This document shows positions 54,601 to 60,046 of a stretch of DNA of 60,046 nt, piece after piece. The translations under genes were made by a program, and so were the position numbers. Origin of the DNA: an uncultured Clostridia bacterium. Its GTDB lineage: Bacteria; Bacillota; Clostridia; Christensenellales; Aristaeellaceae. The notes under the pieces were generated by a model. The model was not told the origin of the DNA and made no database searches. It saw only the letters and a list, made by a program, of their open reading frames with translations. How positions within the stretch are numbered: position 1 is the first letter of the stretch; each line of letters starts with the position of its first letter. The stretch covers positions 1-60,046 of the forward strand of contig CAMNKK010000005.1 in assembly GCA_946542235.1 (NCBI GenBank), given 5' to 3'.

Positions 54601-55419
54601 TATCAGATTGCACCCGGACAGCCCCTGCCGAAGGAGACGGGCATCTCCCTGCTGAAGGATCAGATCCCGGACGCCCCGGAAGCGGAAACCCGGACCTTCC
54701 GGGTCTCCGATCCCTCCGGAGAAAGGATCCTGGGCGGATTCTACTACCTGTTCCGCCGGATCACCTCAGACCAGGAGCTGGCGGCCCTCAATATCCTGAA
54801 TCAGCTGCCGGAGGGCAGCGCGGAAAAGCGGATCGCCTTCCCGGAGGGGAGGGAATGGCTGCTCTTTGAAGCCATGGGAAGCCTGGAAAGCCAGGAGGAC
54901 GGCAGCTCTTCCGCCCTGTTCCCCGGAGTTCTGCCGGCGGTTCGGACCGGAGAGGAAACCTTCCGCCTCGCTCCGGTCTGGATTCATTCGGAGGCGGAGG
55001 GGGAGGTGCTGTATGACCAGGTTTCCAACCATCTGAGCTTCGGATCGGCGGACTTCCCGGGCGCCGTGCTGGGCGGCACCGCGCTGGGATATTTCTGCCT
55101 GCGGCAGGAGACGGCCACCGGAAGGATGGATTTCGCGGACGCAAAACAGCAGGACGGCAGCTGGCCCTCCCTGGCGGAAATCATCAGCCAGAGGGTCTTC
55201 CTGCTTCCCGGAGACGCTTCGGAGGAGGAGCGCCTGGCCATCCTGAACGCGGATATCTCCGAGACAGCGCTCTGGCTTCGCCAGTATCAGAGGATGAAAT
55301 CGGAGAAGGTTTCGCTGGAAATGGAACCCCTCGGGGATCCGACCCGGTATATGATTGTGTATCTGTACGGCACGGAATCCGGGGAAATCCGCTGCACCGC
55401 GCCCGCACCCCTGGAATGA
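51643..55419 (+). CDS. Exported clostripain-family (C11) cysteine protease with a very long C-terminal region
   Basis: 1258 residues. A signal peptide (about 1-32, AALL core, ends HASG) is followed by the C11 peptidase domain (about 40-390): LTLMVYMCGSNLES opening, catalytic His146 in LWDHGGG and Cys192 in GFDACLMSS, SSQAEEPASGWNY after it, and HPWRNRSRF later. C11 peptidases cut after Arg. Residues from about 400 to 1258 form several beta-rich domains with no recognised family, far longer than in clostripain. No cell-wall anchor or transmembrane segment is seen. GGGAAGGA precedes the start. Single gene between a terminator and its own terminator. Confidence 0.88.
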   Translation: MKMKTECNRLKSFLLCGTALLMALALFSFGHASGETAPRKLTLMVYMCGSNLESQYGSATADYQEMVRAGVDPEVSVLVMMGGSTQWQMDMDASSTAVMEIGSRGSRKVRTAEKMNMGDGDTLSAFLRFGMEYAPAEEYALILWDHGGGPLDGLCWDEQYGADHLSLRELKEALQANGFEDRKLSWIGFDACLMSSLEVAHAMAPCADYMISSQAEEPASGWNYAFLRELSRDASAKETGRRIVDAYFEVEPDTLRDLTLACIDLSGVGSLTDRMNSFFADLSGRMTRDTFADISHLRLSATGFGRAGAIEPGESGYDLVDLVSLIKSYASLSPEKAERVISGVADTVAWQRSNMADSCGLSVYHPWRNRSRFVDTWKDTYQELEFCPEYTRYVDYYGSIMAGETLIRWDDLNRISASRNEDGTATQISAELTEDQIANLASARLVILARNLYDAADESYSLVYRAPESVPEGNWLYSSYDGRHLQAVNGSGYMPLTGALSYRITEEGTYLVRIYPWDGETRRDTPLWAEYVLEDSGTLRLKDYLVYDEMTGTWSSRADTDLSRYPVITFLNEYRNPTENVRGETLSFDQWETDAHQDTHLRARYDEEDTAFQLVFAQELMRAEALYAAFEVTDLQGHQYMTRLIPLEDGGLTEYETRVTTVEQLPLLGDTPLDVSFRLFLMPSTDLGSSRVIINAALRNTSDQDISFLLRDVQLNGTDISAAALSSQGTGSQNQDGRRALAPGETGAASLILRYEDIAPLIPDVSLRQIVFDLYVGEGPEGGSDVKFAVPYALRTDVPLTAFYPETDVLPPYDLVRFGRSMGAMDETSEKLLFSIPEVTVALRGIYVVDRNLVLQLHYENRGSRSRHLFLGRATLDGQEASIGQTRDISAVVRNNRMQNYGLEFTPWKESTGVNQVLEAGMTLDDYVVLRPDDPAQRAARRIAFQALCYDADQPLDSVLCGETVILSEDPAPLEEGIMAVAPAADYQIAPGQPLPKETGISLLKDQIPDAPEAETRTFRVSDPSGERILGGFYYLFRRITSDQELAALNILNQLPEGSAEKRIAFPEGREWLLFEAMGSLESQEDGSSSALFPGVLPAVRTGEETFRLAPVWIHSEAEGEVLYDQVSNHLSFGSADFPGAVLGGTALGYFCLRQETATGRMDFADAKQQDGSWPSLAEIISQRVFLLPGDASEEERLAILNADISETALWLRQYQRMKSEKVSLEMEPLGDPTRYMIVYLYGTESGEIRCTAPAPLE

Positions 55420-55483
55420 CGGCATGCGGCGCCGGGGCCGAGGGACCCGGGGAACCGGCTGAAAACAGAAGACAGGAAGAAAG

Positions 55484-55516
55484 CGCCGCGGGGGCTGAAC
55501 CCCCGCGGCGTTTTTT
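55484..55516 (+). terminator. Terminator of the clostripain-family gene
   Basis: Ten-base perfect GC arms (55484-55493 and 55501-55510), 7-base loop, then six T residues. Confidence 0.92.
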
Positions 55517-55551
55517 ACTGGATGGCCCATCCATCCGGCCGGATGCAGGAA

Positions 55552-56184
55552 TCAGAAAAGACAGGACCCGCCCAGCAGCAGCTGAGCCAGATAGTAGGTC
55601 ACCATGATCAGAAGATCCATATGCTTCCGCCGGGTGTTCAGCATGCTCAGGAAGAGCGTGTGATCGCTGAAGAAGAACAGGGCGGCGCCCAGCATGATCA
55701 TCACACCCTTCACCGAATAGGAGGTGGCGCCGCCGGCAATGCCGCAGGACGCCATCAGACAGAGCACCAGGGCATAGACAGCAAAGGGAAGCATCTGCTT
55801 CCCGATGGCTTTCCGGTGCCGGTAAAAAAGCCAGACCAGATAGGCCCCGAAGCAGATCAGGAGCACCGGATGGGCAGCGCTGAGGGGGAAGAGCTTCAGC
55901 AGGCAGACCACATAGCACAGGTGCCCCAGCAGGAACGCCCCGACCCCGAAAAAGAACCAGAATTCCAGCAGATAATCCGCCGCGGCGTGGAGCAGAAGCG
56001 CCAGCACGAAAAACCAGTACTGCGGATCCAGCCGAAGGGCGGCCACCAGGGCGGGAACCAGGGCGCAGAGGGTTCCCAGGGATTTGAAGGCCGCGGCCAG
56101 GTAAGGCTTCCGCGGTTTATAACGGAAAAAAAGAGGAAGGCAGACGCCCAGACACAGGGCGGCACAGGCCAGTAAAATCCACAT
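55552..56184 (-). CDS. YhhN/TMEM86-family membrane protein (lysoplasmalogenase-like)
   Basis: 210 residues with about eight membrane segments. KSLGTL near residue 34, the AADYLLEF stretch, FLLGHLCYV, and GAALFFFSDHTLFL with its S-D motif match the YhhN family. In mammals TMEM86 members hydrolyse lysoplasmalogen; bacterial function is mostly unproven. It is last of the minus-strand group; GGAGG lies before the ATG. Gap to the CHAP gene is 58 bases, so it is probably cotranscribed. Confidence 0.8.
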   Translation of the reverse strand: MWILLACAALCLGVCLPLFFRYKPRKPYLAAAFKSLGTLCALVPALVAALRLDPQYWFFVLALLLHAAADYLLEFWFFFGVGAFLLGHLCYVVCLLKLFPLSAAHPVLLICFGAYLVWLFYRHRKAIGKQMLPFAVYALVLCLMASCGIAGGATSYSVKGVMIMLGAALFFFSDHTLFLSMLNTRRKHMDLLIMVTYYLAQLLLGGSCLF

Positions 56185-56242
56185 CGGACCACCTCCCGAA
56201 TCTTCAGATCCAGCGGCTTTCGGCGCCCCCGGGGGGCCGGGG

Positions 56243-57001
56243 TTACAGGCTGGCGTCCCCGGGAACCCAGGGCATCAGGAAACAGTTGACATACCAGGAA
56301 GTTCCCTTCTTATGGTTGCCGTAGGTGAAGATTTTCGATTCCTCCCCGGAGCGTTCTTCCTTGGGAACCAGCACAATGTTCTTCTCCCTGACGGCGGAGG
56401 GATCATAGTCGTAGATGAACATCCGGACCGTGTTTTTCATGGCGCCCTCGATGCAGGTCAGCCGGTACTTTCCGTCCGGAAGGAGCTCCGCGTCATAGAC
56501 GAAGCCGACATGAATATACTTGTTGGATTTTTCTCCGTACAGCACGATGAAGCCCTTCTGGGGAATGGCGGAGGTCCGGTGCATGTAAAGATAGCCGGGA
56601 GCCATTTTCTTCGGGGCGGAACCCTTCACGTGATAGATGGGCGCCGGGGCGGAGCCTTCCTCGCAGAGCTCCGCCAGCTCGTCCTGGGGAACCTGGGGGA
56701 TTTCCGCTTCCAGCATGCACCAGGTTACGAAGCCGGCGCACCAGGAGTTTTTACCCCAGTTGTAATTGTTGAACCAGGTCGTGTACTTGTTCTTGACTCC
56801 CTGATCCTTTCCGTTGACCGTGACCCACTCGTTGTAAACAATGTCCAGCAGGCGCTGAATCTGCTCCGGGGGCTCCGCCAGCTCCGTTCCGATTTCCGCC
56901 GGGAGCGGGGTAGGGGTCGCCTTGGGCTTCTTGGCCGCCAGGGCGGAGGAAGCGGAGAGGAGAAGCAGCAGGGACAGCAGCAGTGCAAAGGCTCTTTTCA
57001 T
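56243..57001 (-). CDS. Exported CHAP-domain amidase/peptidase
   Basis: 252 residues, signal peptide 1-22 (ends ALA). The CHAP domain has its nucleophile Cys88 in NSWCAGFVTWCM, histidine His164 in YIHVGFVYD and an acidic residue in CIEGA, so the active site looks intact. A Pro/Thr/Ala linker (25-36) precedes it, and a basic, aromatic tail follows. CHAP enzymes cut peptidoglycan cross-bridges or stem peptides. It follows the PBP-like gene by 126 bases and may share its transcript. A GAAAGGA is about 12 bases before the start. Confidence 0.82.
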   Translation of the reverse strand: MKRAFALLLSLLLLLSASSALAAKKPKATPTPLPAEIGTELAEPPEQIQRLLDIVYNEWVTVNGKDQGVKNKYTTWFNNYNWGKNSWCAGFVTWCMLEAEIPQVPQDELAELCEEGSAPAPIYHVKGSAPKKMAPGYLYMHRTSAIPQKGFIVLYGEKSNKYIHVGFVYDAELLPDGKYRLTCIEGAMKNTVRMFIYDYDPSAVREKNIVLVPKEERSGEESKIFTYGNHKKGTSWYVNCFLMPWVPGDASL

Positions 57002-57127
57002 GGTGACTGATCAATCCTTTCTGTAGCCCGGCGGCGGAATCCTGCCGGGAGGGAAGCGGCCGCGGCCCGTCCGGACCTGCGCGGCGGTTCCTGTTTCATA
57101 TTTTCCACGGGGAGGAGAAAAATCCTC

Positions 57128-58579
57128 TCAGGGGGACGCAATTTCCGGATGCTGCTTCAGCCAGGAGAAGATGTCCCGGGCGATGAGGGCGGCGGAATTC
57201 TCTCCGGTTTCCCCCTCCGGCAGATCCTCCACGAGCACGGTCACCGCAAAGGGAAGGTCCTTCTGGGCATTGAAGCCGGTGAACCATCCGTATACGGTCT
57301 TTTCTTCTTTCTCCTCCGCGCCGGCGGTCCCGGCTTTGCCGCGGATATCCAGCGTGGTGACCGCGGCCTGGGAGCCGCTGCCGCCGCTTTGCACTGACTC
57401 CTTCATCATCCGGCTGAGCTGCCCGGCTGCGGCGGCGGAACATACGGAGAAGGCGGGTGCGGAAGAGAAGGAAAGCACGGTTCCTCCTTCGGGGGAGACC
57501 ACCTTTTTCAGCAGCCGCGGCTCCGGGGCGACACCGTCTCCGGCGACGGCGGCGGAAATCAGACAGAGATGAAGGGGCGAAAGAAGAAGTCCCCCCTGTC
57601 CGGAGCCGAGGGCGGCCAGGGACTCCCGGGACTGGGCGCCGGAGGGGCAGACGGAATTGGTAACCACGAGATCCCGGAACAGGAAGTTGCGGTTGAAGCC
57701 GAAGGCTTCGGCCGCCTTCCGCAGCGCGGGAAAACCCATTTCCAGCGCCAGGGAGGCATAAACCACATCGCAGGAGGAAAAAAACGCCTGGTCCAGCCGG
57801 AGAGAGCCGTGGCCTCCTTCCCGGGCCTCCTGCACCCGGAAGGAATCCGAGACGGGAAGCGAGCCTTCGCAGACAAAGGATCTGTCCGAAACGCCGGGCA
57901 GATTCTCCAGCGCGGCGGCGGAAGCAACGATCTGAAAAGCGCTGCCCGGAGGCAGAAGCGCCTGGACGGCCCGGTTCCGGAAGGCGGAATCCGACCCGGC
58001 GGGAAGCGCTCCGTCTTCCTGATCCGGATCAAAGACGGGAAGGGAAACCATCGCCGCGATTTCTCCCGTCAGATAGTTCATGACCACGGCTGCCCCGCTG
58101 CGGCCGGCGGAGAGGGGATGGCTTTCGAACCAGCCGGGAATCCGGCTGCACAGATCCGCATCCACGGTCAGGGTAATGCTGTTTCCCTTCCGCGCTTCCC
58201 CGGGACGTGTCAGACGGCGGACGGCATCCGCCAGGGATGAGGACCAGCCGTACAGATAGGCCGCGTGAAAGGTCTCCACCCCATTTTCGATCCTTCCGCC
58301 GCGGTCTCCCAGCAGGTGGACCAGCGCGGAGCGGACAGAGGGGGAGGAGGCGTATACGCGTTTTCCTTCTTCCGTCGAGGCGAGCAGCACGCCCCGGCGG
58401 TCCAGGATATCTCCCATGACCGTATCCTGCTTCCGGGCGGAAAGACGCGGATTGCCGGAATAGGAGAACCAGCGGCTGCCGTAGGTGGACAGGGAACGAA
58501 CTCCGCCGAGGGCGAGCAGCAGGAAAAGGCAGACCAGCAGCAGCGCGGTCAGCTTCATGCGGAACTTCTGCCTTTTCAT
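57128..58579 (-). CDS. Class B penicillin-binding-protein-like protein with altered active site
   Basis: 483 residues: one N-terminal membrane anchor (about 8-27), dimerisation region with GDILDRRGVLLAS (56-68), and a C-terminal transpeptidase-like domain (150-480). The fold is clear, but the catalytic motifs are altered: SxxK is Ser213-A-F-Gln216 (codon CAG, minus strand 57934-57932), SxN is Ser269-Cys-Asp271, and KTG is Lys415-Ala-Gly417. Loss of the SxxK lysine should stop transpeptidation. I chose the ATG at 58579, after GGGGG with ~7-base spacing; the open frame upstream overlaps the SEDS gene. The SEDS gene is immediately upstream (35 bases), and the pair forms a RodA-PBP2-type module. 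Confidence 0.85.
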   Translation of the reverse strand: MKRQKFRMKLTALLLVCLFLLLALGGVRSLSTYGSRWFSYSGNPRLSARKQDTVMGDILDRRGVLLASTEEGKRVYASSPSVRSALVHLLGDRGGRIENGVETFHAAYLYGWSSSLADAVRRLTRPGEARKGNSITLTVDADLCSRIPGWFESHPLSAGRSGAAVVMNYLTGEIAAMVSLPVFDPDQEDGALPAGSDSAFRNRAVQALLPPGSAFQIVASAAALENLPGVSDRSFVCEGSLPVSDSFRVQEAREGGHGSLRLDQAFFSSCDVVYASLALEMGFPALRKAAEAFGFNRNFLFRDLVVTNSVCPSGAQSRESLAALGSGQGGLLLSPLHLCLISAAVAGDGVAPEPRLLKKVVSPEGGTVLSFSSAPAFSVCSAAAAGQLSRMMKESVQSGGSGSQAAVTTLDIRGKAGTAGAEEKEEKTVYGWFTGFNAQKDLPFAVTVLVEDLPEGETGENSAALIARDIFSWLKQHPEIASP

Positions 58580-58614
58580 CCGGCACACCCCCTTTTTTTC
58601 GGCGCTTCCGCCGT

Positions 58615-59844
58615 TTATCTTTCCAGCATCGCGATCTGCGCGTCGGCTTCCAGATCGTCCTCGTTCAGGCTTTCCACTCCCTGGATGAATCCTGCCAGGC
58701 ACATGCTGGTGATCAGGGAGGTTCCCCCGCGGGATACAAATGGCAGATTGACCCCGGTCAGGGGAATCAGCTTCAGGACCCCGCCGATGATCAGAAAGGT
58801 CTGCAGGCCGATCAGAACGACGGAGCCCATGGCCAGGAGACCGTGGAAGCTGCGGCGGGCGGAGACGGCCACGGAGGCTCCGCGGAGAATCAGCACGGCG
58901 TAGACGAGCAGCACACAGACGGCGAAAACCAGGCCGAACTGCTCGCAGAGCACCGCGAAGATATAATCGGATTCATACACGGGAATGGCGGTGGGAGTGC
59001 CAAGCCCCAGTCCCACGCCCCAGAGGCCGCCGCTGGCGAGAGCCATCAGCCCCTGGACAATCTGGTATCCCGCGCCTCCGTAGTCCGCCCAGGGATTCAG
59101 CCAGAGGGAAACCCGGAGGCGCACATGGGCAAACTGCTGATAGCCAAGCCAGGCAGCGGCGCATCCTCCGGCCAGCCCGGCCAGGGTAAAGGGCAGGTTT
59201 CCGGTGGCGGTCCAGTACAGCAGCAGGGCGGTGCCGAAGTACAGAAGGGCGGTTCCCAGATCCTTCTGCAGCATCAGCAGCGCCATGCAGGCCAGGAGGA
59301 AAAGAAGGCAGGGAAGCGGCTTCCGCCGGGAAAGGTAATAGGACAGGACCGCCAGCAGCAGCAGCTTGACAATTTCGCTGGGCTGGAAGGACAGGGGCCC
59401 GAGGGAAATCCAGTTCCGGGCCCCGTTGATTTCTTCCCCCGCCGCCAGCGGAAGCACAAGCAGCCCCAGGGAGAGGGGAATCAGCAGCAGGACGGTCCGC
59501 CGCCAGGTCCGGGATGAGCGGACCAGATAGATGCAGAAGACCATGGCAGCCAGCCCGATGCCGTAGAAGACGGCCTGCTGCAGGGCATAGGCCGGATTGG
59601 CGGCATAGAGCAGCAGGATGCCCAGAGCGCACAGGAAATTGGTCAGGGACATGAGCAGCCGGTCCGTCGGAAAAAGAAGGGGCAGCAGGCTCGTGCCCAG
59701 AAAGATCATGCAGGGGACCGCGAAGGCGAGAATGTAGCCCAGGACGGACTGATCCCGCAGGGCCAGCAGCAGAAAGGCCAGGAAATAAAAAACCATGACC
59801 AGCACGGACAGGCGGGAGGCGGGGGCTTTTTTCTTTTTAGTCAC
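58615..59844 (-). CDS. SEDS-family peptidoglycan glycosyltransferase (FtsW/RodA/SpoVE)
   Basis: 409 residues, about 10 membrane segments. Polymerises glycan strands from lipid II, normally with a partner class B PBP. Conserved motifs are intact: NGARNWISLGPLSFQPSE, LQKDLGTALL, NPWADYGGAGYQ (extracellular loop with the essential Asp), ESDYIFAVLCEQ and TGVNLPFVSRGGTS. It starts with GTG at 59844, with GGAGG nine bases upstream, and overlaps the truncated upstream gene by 8 bases. Its PBP partner is the gene immediately downstream. Whether it is FtsW, RodA or SpoVE-like cannot be decided; position with an FHA-type neighbour is common in Clostridia/Actinobacteria. Confidence 0.9.
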   Translation of the reverse strand: MTKKKKAPASRLSVLVMVFYFLAFLLLALRDQSVLGYILAFAVPCMIFLGTSLLPLLFPTDRLLMSLTNFLCALGILLLYAANPAYALQQAVFYGIGLAAMVFCIYLVRSSRTWRRTVLLLIPLSLGLLVLPLAAGEEINGARNWISLGPLSFQPSEIVKLLLLAVLSYYLSRRKPLPCLLFLLACMALLMLQKDLGTALLYFGTALLLYWTATGNLPFTLAGLAGGCAAAWLGYQQFAHVRLRVSLWLNPWADYGGAGYQIVQGLMALASGGLWGVGLGLGTPTAIPVYESDYIFAVLCEQFGLVFAVCVLLVYAVLILRGASVAVSARRSFHGLLAMGSVVLIGLQTFLIIGGVLKLIPLTGVNLPFVSRGGTSLITSMCLAGFIQGVESLNEDDLEADAQIAMLER

Positions 59845-60046
59845 TCCAGTCCGCCTCCTCCCACTTTACGCTGCGGCGTCTGCGCGGGGGCGCGGAAGGG
59901 ACGGCGGGACTGACCTCAGGAGAGGGAGCCCGCACCGCGGCTTCCGGAAGGGAAGGGACATCGGACCAGCCCGGGGCAGACGATTCCGGAGGGGAAGGGA
60001 CATCGGACCAGCCCGGGGCAGACGATTCCGGAGGGGAAGGGACATC
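59837..60046 (-). CDS. C-terminal end of a protein with 14-residue tandem repeats (partial, runs off the window)
   Basis: Only the last 69 residues are inside the window. They contain two exact copies and a partial third of the 14-residue unit DVPSPPESSAPGWS, then a degenerate PSPEVSPAVPSAPP stretch, a basic RRRR patch and the C-terminus KWEEADWSD. The stop is TAA (59839-59837). Low-complexity, Pro/Ser-rich and likely disordered. It overlaps the SEDS gene start by 8 bases, so the genes are translationally coupled. In related gene orders the upstream gene often encodes an FHA-domain protein, but nothing here shows that. Confidence 0.75.
   Translation of the reverse strand, partial: DVPSPPESSAPGWSDVPSPPESSAPGWSDVPSLPEAAVRAPSPEVSPAVPSAPPRRRRSVKWEEADWSD
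59955..60046 (-). repeat. 42-base tandem repeat within the truncated coding region
   Basis: Period exactly 42 bases (14 codons). Copies begin at 59955 and 59997, and a third starts at 60039 and continues past the window edge. The two complete copies appear identical at the DNA level, indicating recent expansion or homogenisation. Confidence 0.85.

Overview
The window is a 60 kb piece of a GC-rich bacterial chromosome. It looks like a Gram-positive anaerobe of class Clostridia, possibly a gut or rumen Christensenellales-type lineage (the rank below class is a guess). The grounds are: the sufC-B-D-S-U iron-sulfur operon order with SufU instead of IscU/SufA; a lipid-anchor-free LplB/YtcP-type sugar ABC system without its own ATPase; a clostripain-family protease; a SEDS/PBP wall locus; tRNA genes without encoded CCA; and many near-perfect TTGACA-17-TATAAT promoters. 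No rRNA, insertion sequence, phage gene, integrase or CRISPR array is visible. Coding density is high and codon use strongly favours G/C at third positions, which creates many long antisense shadow frames.

Layout. 0.1-9.3 kb: carbohydrate locus with a GH38 alpha-mannosidase, an (alpha/alpha)-toroid enzyme of unknown specificity, two sugar permeases and a highly expressed solute-binding protein. 9.3-17.6 kb: a complete seven-gene myo-inositol catabolic operon (iolJ-C-A-G-B-D-E) between its own promoter and terminator. 17.7-21.3 kb: two translational GTPases, prfC and typA. 21.3-30.5 kb: secreted protein, VanZ-like protein, MFS carrier, tRNA-Pro, tcdA, a putative PD-(D/E)XK protein, an exported zinc-ribbon protein, a serine hydrolase and a YitT protein. 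30.6-35.2 kb: MATE carrier, GH27 alpha-galactosidase with an in-frame trailing reading frame, and a serine-palmitoyltransferase/AONS-like enzyme. 35.3-40 kb: sufCBDSU, with an Rrf2/IscR-like dyad at its promoter. 40-47.3 kb: SH3 protein, DMT carrier, NodB deacetylase, argS, a VanY-like protein and a second MATE carrier. 47.4-47.7 kb: initiator and second CAT tRNA. 47.9-51.5 kb: orphan gene, then glmM, a GlmU-acetyltransferase-like gene and nagB. 51.6-60 kb: a 1258-residue clostripain-like protein, then a minus-strand group (truncated repeat protein, SEDS protein, class B PBP-like protein, CHAP hydrolase, YhhN protein).

How the genes fit together. The first 17.6 kb is a sugar and inositol utilisation region. 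The suf genes form one translationally coupled operon. The glmM/GlmU-like/nagB trio controls the fate of glucosamine-6-phosphate for wall precursors. The most unusual observation is that two peptidoglycan-enzyme relatives appear to have lost catalysis. The class B PBP-like protein next to an intact SEDS polymerase has Gln in place of the SxxK lysine and Asp in place of the SxN asparagine. The VanY-like M15 protein has lost all three zinc ligands and the catalytic glutamate while keeping the surrounding scaffold. Other points for follow-up are the exported double zinc-ribbon protein with three tandem beta repeats, the GH27 reading frame continuing in frame after its TGA, and the 42-base repeats at the window's right edge.
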